Assembly: GCA_009760855.2 (NCBI GenBank)
Contig: WPIO01000184.1
Span: forward strand, 226,001-290,000
From: Cristatella mucedo
Taxonomy: Eukaryota > Bryozoa > Phylactolaemata > Cristatellidae
Reading direction: 5' to 3'
DNA: 64,000 nucleotides
This document shows positions 22,470 through 32,947 of the stretch, in pieces. A program made the position numbers and the translations under genes. The notes under the pieces are model-generated. The model was not told where the DNA came from, ran no database searches, and saw only the letters and a program-made list of their open reading frames with translations. The stretch's first letter is position 1; each line of letters starts with the position of its first letter.

Positions 22470-23405
22470 GACTTGAGCTAGAAGTTGGAAAGGCAGACGC
22501 TCAAAATCGGCTCTGCCAACATATTTCCTGTTGAATCTACACGAAATTTAAGTGTCACGTTCCAAAGTGACCTTTCATTAGACGACCACATCAGCTCCAC
22601 CACCAAGTCTGCCTACTTTCAGGTACATAGCACTGCTAAAACTCGGGCTTGTTTAGATAAGGATACCACGTCTAAGTTGGTATATGCATTTGTGACATCC
22701 CGTCTTAACTTCTGTAACTCACTGCTTGCTGGCCTACCAGCATGTGCAATCAGCCGCTTACAGCTGATGGAAAACTCTGCAGCTAGGTTTGCCTGTCGTG
22801 AGCGTAGCAGTTTCTATATCACACCACTTCTCGCCGACCTGTACTGGCTACCAGTCAAGAAACGGATCGACTTCAAGGTTTTGTCGCTCACTTTTAGGTC
22901 CCTTCATTCTTTGGCTCCAGTCTACCTATCAGATCTACTCCCCCACCAGGCCAAGCATCGTACCACCCGCTTTTCGGAATCTGAAATCGCTTTTCGGAAC
23001 TGTTTACCAATACCTCGTACAAACCCTAAATCCTTTGGAAACCTTGCATTTAGTTTGCATGCTACCAAAGCATGGCACTCACTTCCGACTTGCGGCACAG
23101 CATCCCCTGACTTGACAACATTTAAAAAGAACTTAAAGACACATCTATTTAAGACAGCACTTAGTGGGTTCCTGTGACTCGTCCTTCATTTGCTTATGCA
23201 TGCTGACACCGTGCATGCTGCCACCAATCACTCATGCATGCTGACCGTGTGCATGTCACCCCTAACCATGTTATTCATATTGTTTATCAAACATGATATT
23301 ACTCACCAATCAATCGCATTTCTCTTTGCAGCAAATGTAAGCACCTAGAAATAGATTGAGTTATCTGAGGGCGCTTTATCAAGTGTATTAGTATTATTGT
23401 TATTA
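22470..23405 (+). mobile_element. LINE-A copy with the longest open LINE-A frame
   Basis: An open frame of about 230 codons at 22485-23177 covers LKIGSANIFPVESTRNL, LDDHISSTTKSAYFQVHS, FVTSRLNFCNSLLAGLPACA, DLYWLPVKKRIDFKVLSLTF, SFGNLAFSLHATKAWHSLP and LKTHLFKTALSGFL. A short duplication (ESEIAFRN, a repeat of the preceding TTTTCGGAA) lies at 22970-23000. The 3' UTR, tail hairpin and (ATT)-like end follow. The catalytic RT core is upstream and absent, so this is not autonomous. Confidence 0.9.
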
Positions 23406-23498
23406 AGCCAGCAGCACGGGTTTACAAAATAAAGCATCTTATAAGGTCGAAGTGACTACGTGTTTCTGTGATTATTCCTAAAGGCCTACAAAAATAAT

Positions 23499-23655
23499 GG
23501 CTGATTTAACAGCCTTTTTTGTATAGCAACAGAAGAGCCTCTACGGCTATCGCCAACGCTTGGAGCGGCAATGAAAGATCACCCACCGTTAGATTCAATC
23601 CCACGACCTCGGGATTGAGTTCACGAAAAGCATCCGCATTACCTAGTGTGCCATC
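23499..23655 (-). mobile_element. SINE-2, minus strand
   Basis: Ends (minus reading) with GGCTGTTAAATCAGCC; upstream are the GGCGATAGCCGTAGAGGCT block and a tRNA-like B-box area GGTCGTGGGATTGAATC, with an A-box region CACACTAGGTAATGCGG. It matches 56706-56857 and 62686-62806. Confidence 0.75.
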
Positions 23656-23659
23656 GCAG

Positions 23660-25084
23660 CCCTCCAGAACTAACGCCCTGGCTGCAAAGCCTATGAACTT
23701 TGTGTAATGCCAGCTGTCAAGAGAACCACATTGTGCAATTTTAAAAGCGTCCATCGCTTGAGTTGGCACGCCGTTGAGCAGGCGGTTGCAGAGATCTCTA
23801 CACGATGAAGCAACCCCCCCCCACCTGTAGCAGTTCGCCACGGCCGGCCGCCGCCATCCTGACCCAGACTCAAGCACGTCGGCACCGGTTTTAATGACCG
23901 ATAAGGCTGACTGGACTGGTCGCAGACGCGCCAGCATGAGCTTCCATCCAAAAAAGCAGAGCCTGCTACTGGTGGCTGCATTTCCAGCTCCAGCAAGCAG
24001 CGCTCAAATCCACGTGCCACTCCAAGGCTGTGCGGTGAAGCGCGCCACTGACAGCCGTGCAACGTCTCACTCACCCACTCAGTCTTCGAGGCTGCTTTGT
24101 AGAGCAACAGACTGTGATACGTCACGTTTGGCTGGCATTCGCATGAGAAAAATCGCGGGGTGAATCGCCTGAGAAAAGCTGCCACTGGCTTCTTCTGCTC
24201 GTCTCCTGCTCGTTTTCACCTCCGGCGCGTTGCTGCCGGCCCGAGTGACGAACGGTTTCAGTTTCGAAAATTCGCTTTCTCTTCATTCTCAGCCTTACCG
24301 GCTCGCCGCTGGCGAGAAGGATTCCTTCTTTCAGCTTCTGCGGCACGCCGCTAAGCAGCCTCGTTCTGGCACCTCTCCCGCCCGCTGTAGCTGGAGGGAA
24401 CGTCCTTTCTTTTCGGTTTCTGCTGACACTTGATCTTAATAGGTATTCATTAAAATAGCACACTGGTTGCGAATTTATGGTTACAATTAACTAGCGACCA
24501 TTGAAAAAAACGTGTAAAGTTCACGCTTTACACCAATCGTGCAGTTTTCCCATACGCCGACTCAGCCACGCCGAGCTGAGGCTGGAAAGCACCAGAAGTG
24601 CCAGTCATCGCTTGGGGCGTAGTGCAGAGAGCGAGCATATTAATGTTCAACTTCAAGTGTGACAGTGCGCGTTGCAGCTACTTTTTCAAATGAGTAAATC
24701 ATCTCCGCCTTTATGACACAAGTCGCTGCTGCATGCGAAAAACTCTCGCTATAAAAATATACCAACATCGCAAAGGGCTCAACGTGAAAGTGACGTCAGG
24801 GACGGACGAAGGGAAGTACTAACGAATAAACCCAACTTACTAAAGGGTTAGATTACTTCCGTTGCAGATCTCCTAGCAAGTGAGCGTCCACGCACGATAA
24901 GATTGAGACAAAAGAAAGGCGAACGTCACGAAAAGAACCGTAGAGAGAAACTGACACTGAGCAACTGAGTTGCTGCGATCAGTTGCCGCAGAGCGCTAAC
25001 GCAGCAAAAGTAGCACGAGCGTAGAGGCAAATGCAAACGCAAACTCACAAATCCGCACACACACACGCATACGCACATGCATTA
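23660..25084. other. No recognised gene
   Basis: Minus-strand open frames of 164 and 113 codons (23691-24185, 24122-24463) overlap in different frames and show no motif. GC-rich patches occur at 23800-24420. I cannot support a gene here. Confidence 0.4.
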
Positions 25085-25099
25085 ACAGACCGACACACA

Positions 25100-25183
<84 letters not shown>
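25085..25183 (+). repeat. (CA)n-(TA)n compound microsatellite
   Basis: About 28 CA units followed by a (TA)n run to about 25183. It is the mirror layout of 21270-21378. Confidence 0.95.
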
Positions 25184-25249
25184 CACTCAAGCACGGTAGT
25201 GAAGAGACACAAAATACACAGACTGACACTAAAACATCAATTCACATGG

Positions 25250-25380
25250 TGCGAACCCACACACACACACATAGACGTGCGCGTGCCGGACACACTTAAA
25301 ACGAACGCACGCCCACGCGCACAAACGCACACACACAAACGCATGCACACACACACACAAACACACACACACACTCACAG
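25250..25380 (+). repeat. Imperfect CA-rich repeat
   Basis: Interrupted ACACAC and ACGCAC tracts. The THTHT reading frames here are repeat artefacts. Confidence 0.85.
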
Positions 25381-25649
25381 CAGCTCACACCAAATGTTGC
25401 CGCGAAAATTGTTCAACCCAGGTATATTTCCAGATAACTTGAGTTACGATTTGAATATAAATTTTTTTAGACGAGAAATATATATGAAAACGCAAGCCGT
25501 TATATCTGCGCCGTTCATACTGCGAAGATTAGTTAAATTAAAAGCAGTGCACTGCATATGTGGATCAGTCGAAAGGCAGGTGCAACAAATTTCTGCGATC
25601 TAATATAATTAAGAAAACATTGAACATAAATATTTTGCTTGAGCACCTC

Positions 25650-26175
25650 AAATTCACAATAAACACTGTAATGTACTGTCAAATTTATTGCCACCTCGCT
25701 CACGCAATATCAAGTAAATGGGTTGCAAAGATGCTCGACATTAACATGTGACAATTTACCCAAATGTACCGCAATCGATTGTAATCCTCCAACCATCGGC
25801 TGCAAGAAGCACCCTGTTTAACTGTTGTATTGATTAAGCTGTTCTATTTTTAATGCTTAGTCACAACAATTACGCCCTGGCGTACTCGTTTTCATGCAAT
25901 CCAGGGCAATTAACAATGATGGCCTCGGGCAGGACTGAAACTCACCGAAAAGTGGTAGAAAATATTTCCAGGGTGGTGACGGGCATTCTTGTGCAATGTT
26001 CGGCAATCGACTTAAACGGGCCATAATTATATCGCAGTTCGCAAGAATCATCCGCAAAATAACCAGTGATAAGCTGGCGCTCGTAGCTCCAATTTTTAAT
26101 ATATATTTCAAAGCACCGCGTTAAGTGTGCACCCAAGCAAATTCATGGCAATGCACTAGCAAGATTACGGGAGAA
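25650..26175 (+). repeat. Second locus of the 3.6-6.1 kb satellite-like repeat
   Basis: Carries the same anchor blocks: GCAATCCAGGGCAATTAACAATGATGGCC at 25899, TGCAATGTTCGGCAATCGAC near 25995 and CATGGCAATGCACTAGCAAG near 26146. Units are diverged and fewer than at the first locus. Confidence 0.55.
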
Positions 26176-26332
26176 GCACTGCCATCACTTAAATGGCTTG
26201 TGCCAATACTGGGATCCACTCCTATCCATGGTACATCCACCGTCAATCGGCTAGGCGAAGTTCAATTGTGGTTTTATTTAATTGATGACACTGCCCCTGA
26301 TCGCTGTACGAGTGGGCTGTGACACTCGATGC

Positions 26333-26516
26333 GGTAAGCAGCCGGGCCGTGCTATTAGTGGTTGTTTTGCCAAGGGAGTCGGGGGACTCCTGTGGGCGAG
26401 AGAAGTGAGGAGAGTTGTGCTTTGCCCTGCTCCGTGTGGAGGTGGAATAAACTGGTGGTGTTGCACGTCGGCTAGCGTTCTGGGCCATTCGCGACGATAA
26501 TTCAGACTACACCAAT
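26333..26516 (+). repeat. LTR-like dispersed repeat, copy 2
   Basis: Partner of 1-175. AATAAA at 26446-26451 is followed by GTGGTGTTGC, as in an LTR R/U5 junction. No pol gene is nearby; a solo LTR is one reading. Confidence 0.35.
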
Positions 26517-26817
26517 TCCGGAAGCACCTAATATTAGAAACTATAAGTGCCCGCACATATTTCTTTCGCCGTTACACATGCGAGTCCTCAGGTGGTGCAC
26601 GACAAGCTTGAAAAATGTCTGTCACAGCCTGATCCGTAATACCGTAATCCTCTACAAACGACCAGAAGTCGCACACTATAAGTGCTAATAATGATTGCAC
26701 AAGGATCAATTCTACGATTATCGTTCTATGCAAACTTTCGCTGTAAATGCACTGGGCGCAGTCTCAAGCTGGGTGCTCTCCAATCTACTGTAATTGGCTG
26801 GAGAAATACCGAAATGC

Positions 26818-26940
26818 ATAATAATAATAATACGTTTATTATAGCACCCTCAGCAAACTCAATCTCTTTTAAGGCCCCTTACATTTGCTACAAAGGAAGA
26901 AGGATAGAATGATTAATAGTAGCATGCTCAATAACTGGTT
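26818..26940 (-). mobile_element. LINE-A 3' tail, minus strand
   Basis: (AAT)n, TATAGCACCCTCAGC, CAATCTCTTTTAAGG, TTACATTTGCTACAAAGGAAG and GTAGCATGCTCAATAAC match the minus-strand LINE-A 3' UTR. A further LINE-A piece in the same orientation is at 27640-27700; about 0.7 kb of other sequence separates them. Confidence 0.75.
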
Positions 26941-27164
26941 AGCCATGATGGTTCTAATGAAAGATGGACTAATCCAGCTGCTGCAAAGACCAGGTGAGAC
27001 TGGCAACCTCTGGTCACTCACCTGCAGACACATCGGGAACCGACTAATGTCTGCCAAGGCACCCGACTCTCCAAACAAAAACACGACTCCTAAGACACCT
27101 GACCCTGCGAACACAAACAGGCCAAGAGAGGCACGAGTGCCAATGATGCACCTGCTGCTGCTGC

Positions 27165-27365
27165 TGCAGCCGAGAACTCTCCACCGGATCCCCCCTGCCA
27201 GCAGGACTAACTGCAGATAGGTGGCTACCCAGCACAGAATCTGCCACTGGCAGATGCTAGCACAAAGCAGTACTGCTGCTTCGGCAGGCAGGCAGCAGCA
27301 GCAGTCCTGCTTCGTGCTACCTGCTTGCTGCTACCTGCTGCTGCTGCTACCTGCTGCTACCACAG
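27165..27365 (+). repeat. CTG/CAG-rich interrupted trinucleotide tract
   Basis: Runs of CTG and GCAG occur at 27150-27165, 27292-27305 and 27325-27362, including repeated GCTACCTGCTGC. No stable open frame spans them. Confidence 0.7.
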
Positions 27366-27502
27366 TCGCTGCCGCTGCATGTAGACACAGTAGCCAGGGT
27401 AATGCCAAGGTTATTTCAGCAGCCTCATTTATGAAGCTGCAGCGAAGCGCTCACAGCTGCTATCGCTCCACCTTGCAGTCATGAATAGAGAATCTCTTCC
27501 TG

Positions 27503-27575
27503 CCTGCTGCAGGGCTCGAACCCTCGGCCTGGGCCACAAAGTGCAAGGACCTAAGCTCTGTGCTAAGACCCTGAA
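27503..27575 (-). mobile_element. tRNA-like SINE head, minus strand
   Basis: Read on minus: A-box-like TCTTAGCACAGAGCTTAGG (27550-27568) and B box GGTTCGAGCCC (27512-27522). The spacing is tRNA-like but no full cloverleaf is evident. Confidence 0.5.
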
Positions 27576-27639
27576 GCAGCAGCAGTGGTAAAAGCCAGAA
27601 TCGGAAAGTCTAAAAATGTCCAATCTAAAAGGACTTATC

Positions 27640-27700
27640 GCAGGGACCCACTAAATGCTGTCATGAATAGATGCGTTTTTGGCTTTTTTTTTAAGAGAGG
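27640..27700 (-). mobile_element. LINE-A internal scrap, minus strand
   Basis: AGGGACCCACTAAATGCTG and ATAGATGCGTTTTTGG are the reverse complement of the end of the LINE-A ORF. Confidence 0.7.
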
Positions 27701-28499
27701 GGAAGAGAGACCCGTGCTGCTTAAACACGCTACTTTTAGCACACTAGCGTCAGCTAGGTGCACTAATTGCGCCCATGCTTTTTGGATAGAGGTAAGTGGC
27801 CGACTACATCGCTACATCGCTGCGCCTGCTACGGTGCTATTTAAAATATTAATCATCACAAATAAAAACAGTAAGGCTAGTAGCAACAATTTAGTAAAAC
27901 GTTTATTAGTGATACCAATGCTGAAAAATTATTCGATATCTTTTAAAGAAATACCGTTACAAACTCTTCCGAAACCTACATCTTTATTCAGGTGCTTTAC
28001 AGCTCGTTGCAACAGAAGCACTTGGTGTGCGTCAAGGAAGATCTTAGGTTGCGACTCAATAATTGTTTTAGTAAGGGGTCACTATGGAGTGCATAAATAA
28101 GTGCAATTCCTTCAATGCAGAAGACTGCAAACTTATCGGCAGAGTCGTAGATATTTTTGGATTGAGATCCATTAGAAGTGGCAAGCAGATTATTTAATGT
28201 CTGCTAAATCTGTTTTGGTTCCGATTGGCACAACTTAAATATCGAGGGTAAAATAAAGCCCTGGCTTTTCTACCTTTCCTGGTGAGACTTAAATGATGAA
28301 ATTGAAATTTTCTAGATCTTAACCAGAAACGGATCTTTGAAAGCTGAGTTACAGCTTTCTCTCAAGATGGATTATATTTTAAAATGTATCGGATAAAAAT
28401 TTCTGCAATGCTGGTTATAAAATCCCCCAGCGTTGACTTTGTATTTTTTTCCTTTAGGATCTTCGATGACTTCCGGCTGATCGCCGAATAGAATAAAGT
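27701..28499. other. No recognised gene
   Basis: AT-rich. A 171-codon frame beginning at 27585 runs in from the SINE/LINE scraps and has no motif. Confidence 0.45.
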
Positions 28500-28870
28500 T
28501 CTCATGACGACGCATCAGACCTGTCATGGCTTCGCTCCTTCATTCCTAGCTGAACTGCTGCAGCCACATCAGCCTCCTTGTGTTCTCGTTTCCGCTATGG
28601 ATGTTATACTATTAGCTGTTCCGTTCCTTCCCTTAAAGACCGCATGTCCTAGAACGGGTAACTCACTTCCGCCTTTCAAACTTAACGTCCGCTTTCCTGT
28701 AGTAAACAGTGCATCCTTTTCAGACGTCATAAGCTGCTAATTCCGCGGTACTCACTTTTTTGACTGCCTTCCCGACTCAGCTCTGCATCTCACTCTCACT
28801 TTATTGCTTGACGCAAAGACGGGTGTTTGCTACCGAATGTGTCTTTCAGCAGGGTCTCTCACGCAAAGCG
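28500..28870 (+). mobile_element. LINE-B 3' part (truncated copy)
   Basis: HGFAPSFLAELLQPHQPP and VPFLPLKTACPRTGN match the GLAPSYLAELLHQFQP and FLRLKTVGDRSF segments of the copy at 28985. It ends in the conserved 3' UTR. Confidence 0.7.
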
Positions 28871-28984
28871 TCTTTTGCATATTAGTAATTGGGGAAAAGT
28901 TGTTAGTTTTAATTTTCCTCCTAACAGGCATTCTTTTCAGATTTTTTTAATGTGCCTAATTTAAACCTATGGTGCTGTTCTTAC

Positions 28985-30560
28985 TAGTCTTTATTTAGTG
29001 GGTGCTTCAGCTGCGAAAAAGGGGTAAACTATCGCCCAGTTTCCTTTCTTCCTTTCTTGTCAAAGATTCTTGAAAAAATTGTTGCTAAGTAACTGGTTGA
29101 ACGTATTGAAAATGATGAAATATCAGAAAAATTTCAATCAGGGTTCAAGAGGCAGCACTCCCTGAAACTGCTCTCCTTCGTATAAACAATGAAATTCTAG
29201 GTGGCAAAGACGACGGGAATGTCACGGCCCAGCTCTGCTAGATCTGTCTGCTGCCTTCGACACCATTGATAACGATGTTCTGCTTGAACGATTGAGAACA
29301 AAGATCGGTCTGGCAGATGAAGCACTGGCGTGGTTTAAATCGTACTTGTCTGATCATGTTCAATCCGTGTCGCGTGGGGTGAGGTCTCACACACGAGAAG
29401 GTACACCTGTGGAGTCCCTCAAGGGTCTGTACTAGGTCCCTTGCTGTTCTCCATTAATACACAACCTCTGGGAAAAGTGATTAAGGCCTATGGAGTAGTA
29501 TATCACCTTAAGCTGACGATACTTAGCTGTATTTGTCTTTCAAGCCGTCGGAATCTGCTGCAGCAACTGAGAAACCGAATGCTTGCCTTGCCGATATTCA
29601 ATCCTGGATGTCAGAAAACTTTCTGAACTTAAATGATGATAACAACTGAACTGCTGCTCATAGGACACCCTAAGCGTGTGGCTGGATTAAAAGGCTTTGC
29701 TCTTCTAATAGATTATGCTATTGTGCGACCACCACCACGTGCTCGAAGTTTAGGTGTAGTTTACGACAGCGGAAGAAAATTTTCAAAGCTTTATTCAGAA
29801 GACTGCTTCTACAGCTAGCCATCACGTCCGATCCATATCCAAGATTAGGAGCTGTCTCCTACAGTGGCTTGTAAAAGATTTAAGTAGCTCGTTAGTTATG
29901 TCTTGGCTTGATTATTGTAATTCCCTTTTGGTCTGGCTACCAAAGAAAGCTATTAGACCACTGCAGCTGACTGTGAATATTGCTGCAAGGCTAGTCTTTA
30001 AGTCCCAGAGGTTTGAGCACGTGTCTCCTTTGCCAAAAGAGCTAGGATGGATACCGGTTGTGCAACGAATACAGAGCAAAGTTCTTACACTGACCCACAA
30101 GGCCCACCACGGCTTGGCTCCTTCGTACCTAGCTGAACTGCTGCATCAGTTTCAGCCTGTTCGAGCCCTCAGCTCCTGTATGGACGATAAATTAGCTGTT
30201 CTATTCCTCCGCTTAAAGACCGTTGGCGACAGAAGCTTTAGCTCTCAGGTCTTAGACTGTGGAACTTGCTTCCACTATTCTAATGCAATGACAGCTACTC
30301 TCTAACTGCCGACTATGGCCCATCTTTTTCAGCGGTCCTGAGCTGCTACTTCCATGCTAATCACTATCTCAACCGCTTTCCTGACTCTGCTATGCTTTCC
30401 ACTTTCTCTTTGCTGCGTGAGGCGAATTCTGTTCGTTAACAAATGCGTACCGAAAGCCACTTAGGCTGCGGGTGCGCTATACAAAACTCTCCTGCGTAAC
30501 ACCCACATGGTCTTTAGGACTTTGTGGAGTTACAGACGGAGATAAATTACATTACATTTC
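28985..30560 (+). mobile_element. LINE-B, longest copy, degenerate reverse transcriptase
   Basis: In broken frames it reads NYRPVSFLPFLSKILEKIV (RT fingers), QSGFKRQHS, LSAAFDTIDNDVLLERLR (motif A with the catalytic Asp), WFKSYLSDHVQSVSRGV, CGVPQGSVLGPLLFSI, then the ADDT active-site region at about 29513 interrupted by a frame change and a stop, LNLNDDKTELLLIGHPKRV, PPPRARSLGVVYDS, MSWLDYCNSLLVWLPKKAIR, GLAPSYLAELLHQFQP and a 3' UTR ending TTACATTACATT. A CR1/L2-like non-LTR element, lacking endonuclease and ORF1. Dead by several frame changes and stops. Confidence 0.85.
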
Positions 30561-30899
30561 TTAAGTATTTTTACCGCGTTAGGCTGCCATCAGCCATTTG
30601 CGATACAATTACAGGTTTTCTAACGGAATTAAGGCGAGGAGTTGCCTTTATTTTCTTGGAAAATAATTAAGTATAATTACAAAGCGACTACGCAGCATAT
30701 TTCACACCAGTAAACAGTAACACATTCAACCGCGATTGGGTAACACAAATTAATGCCGCAAGATATCCTCGTGCAACTTCATGCGTTCTCGCTACGGCGA
30801 TCCGCCTGTGCACGATGCGACTGCTGTTACGCTAGCGCAAGCCCGAACGGAGAGTGGGCGTAATCTCTCGTCCGGGCCGACCTCGATGGTAATCTGCAA
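30561..30899. other. No recognised gene
   Basis: AT-rich up to about 30770, then GC-rich as it joins the duplicated segment. Confidence 0.4.
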
Positions 30900-31410
30900 A
30901 TCGTGCACAAGTCGGCTAACTGCCGCCTTTGCCGCCGCAGCTGGGGCGTTCAGCTGCAGCGGCGGTCCGGCGGCAGGGCCACGCGGGGGAGCTCAGAGAG
31001 ACGCTGAATTCAACGCTGCCGGCGTTTGAATCACTCGCTCCTGCGGACTTCCGCGCTCCTGCGCCATCATGCTGAACTTCGGCCGCTCGTCCAGCTGAAC
31101 GCCTCGCGATGAATTACAGCCAAGCTGTCGCAGATTGGCAGATACGAGCTCTGAGCCTCGATCGCCTGAAGTCGACCTATTCTTGCCTGCGAGATGGAGG
31201 AATTCAAACGCGGCGTTCACGATGCAGCGTGGGCACTCAATAGCGTCGACGAAGTGCCACTTGAGCGAAGCGCCATGAAAGGTCAGCACGCAGATATCTC
31301 ATGGCTAGCAAAGCGACTCACTCCTGCGACGCCTGTAGACGTACAGGCCGACGCCGGCGGCGACGGCCAAGGCAGCTACAGCTGACAGCACAGTGAACCG
31401 TGGCATTGTA
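30900..31410 (-). pseudogene. Unrecognised gene fragment, copy 1 of a local duplication
   Basis: On minus, a 33-residue piece starting at 31405 reads MPRFTVLSAVAALAVAAGVG then LYVYRRRR, a single transmembrane helix with a basic cytosolic-type flank. A downstream frame (31289-30993) reads HFVDAIECPRCIVNAAFEF and GSELVSANLRQLGCNSSRGV. The latter aligns with copy 2 with conservative changes (SELV/TELI, NSSRGV/NSTRGI), suggesting that minus was once the coding strand. A GTGAGT at the end of the helix exon could be a donor. Function unknown; the plus strand also aligns partly, so strand choice is inference. Confidence 0.45.
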
Positions 31411-32029
31411 TTCGCGATACGACCGCGAAATGAGAATAACGCTAAAGCACGCCACCTTATATGAAAGAGTCGAAACGGGAGCGTCACAATGGAGTGCGAA
31501 ATGTCGATGCGCGCCGCCGTCTCCGGCGAATGCGTTCTCAGCCGAAGCTGAGCTCGGTATGTTGTTACGCGCGCGACGTGCGGCTCCTGCATGCAAAGCA
31601 AAACTAGGTCGCAAACGTTGTGCTAATAACTCTTCTCAGCCAGTCGGGAAGAAAACTGGCATCCTTGAACCTTGTATCTTGGCTAGAGACCTGTGTGGGC
31701 AGTAGCAATTCAATCGCAAATGTGCTTAGTAGGAAGTGATCATGAAAGGGTTCACGAGAGGGAAAAAGAAAGTGTTCACGAAAGTGGCAACACCGTATTT
31801 TCAGTCTAATAAAAGAGCACCGTTCGTATTTTGCCACAAGAAAGAGTACAAGAATAATGAACGAAGGCAGTTCAATTTCCGCGTTCATTCTCGAGCATTT
31901 CCGCTTCATCGATTCGACCATTCTCATCCTGATGGTTTGTGTCTGCGCATACCTGCCCTGACGTCAAGTGGGCATACCCACACGTCCGGGCCGGCATAGA
32001 CGGCGATCTCACGCTCGCACACAGGTCGG

Positions 32030-32450
32030 CTGTCTGCCACCGCCGCAGCTGGGGCGTTCAGCTACGGTGGAGGTCCGGCAGCAGAGCTTCACTGGCCAGC
32101 TCAGAGCGACGCTGAATTTGAAGATGTCTGCGATCAACTTCCGCTTCACTTCACTGTTAACCAAACTCGGGATTCAGCAGAATGCCTCGTGTTGAATTTG
32201 AGCCAAGCTGCCGTGAGTTGGCAGAAATGAGCTCTGTGCCTTGATCAACTGGCTTCGACATATTGTCACCTGCACGGCGGAGAAATTCGAGCAGCGTGTA
32301 TGGTGCTGCTTCGACAGTCAATCGGATCGCTGAAGCAAAGCCACTCAAACAAAGCGCGGTGAACAATCGGCACGCAGCAATTAAGCGAAATCACAGCGAT
32401 TTTACCTGCTCCTTCAGGAGCCGACGCCAGCGGCGGCGTCCTCGGACACA
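32030..32450 (-). pseudogene. Unrecognised gene fragment, copy 2 of a local duplication
   Basis: Minus frame 32366-32157 reads SGFASAIRLTVEAAPYTLLE, then FLRRAGDNM and GTELISANSRQLGSNSTRGI, parallel to copy 1 about 1.1 kb away. GGAGCAG|GTAAAA near 32410 looks like a splice donor at the position of the copy 1 helix end. The helix itself is not preserved here. DNA identity to copy 1 is about 65-70% by eye. Confidence 0.45.
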
Positions 32451-32947
32451 GATTTTCAGACTGATCAGCAATCTGCGCCATTCCTTGTCGATCACGTTGA
32501 GAAACGCTAAAACTGCTGTGAGCTAATTCAGCTATAATGTGACTGGCATTCCTTAGTAGCGGTTCCATAACTGCAACGGCTAGCAACTGACTATGGTATG
32601 ATCTGCGACCGCGGGCGAATTAATGGCGACGCGATATGATAGCAGTCAGTTGTTTTTTCAGAGTTAGTCAGTGCATTGTGCTGATTAGAGCTCCAGGCCA
32701 CTGACATATTTTTACGTCTTGACCGCTTTGTTACCGCCTGTTACCATCTTGAGCACTGACATAGACTTCCGTTCGCGAGGAACGCGAACTTGTTACGTTG
32801 ACGTCTAGGCACCCTGCGTTGCGGACGGGCTCTGATAAAGTCCGATACATTTGGCATACGGGCGTGCATTGGTGCTACACCTACAAATTGCTAGCAGTGA
32901 TAAAAGGTTCAGGTGCCAGCAGTTTTGTCGCATGTCATAAACTAGGA

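Noticed and set aside
30900-31410. Assignment of the duplicated fragment to the peptidyl-tRNA hydrolase 2 family
   Set aside because: An N-terminal helix and a few scattered matches were tempting, but the catalytic-region motifs could not be aligned without many gaps.
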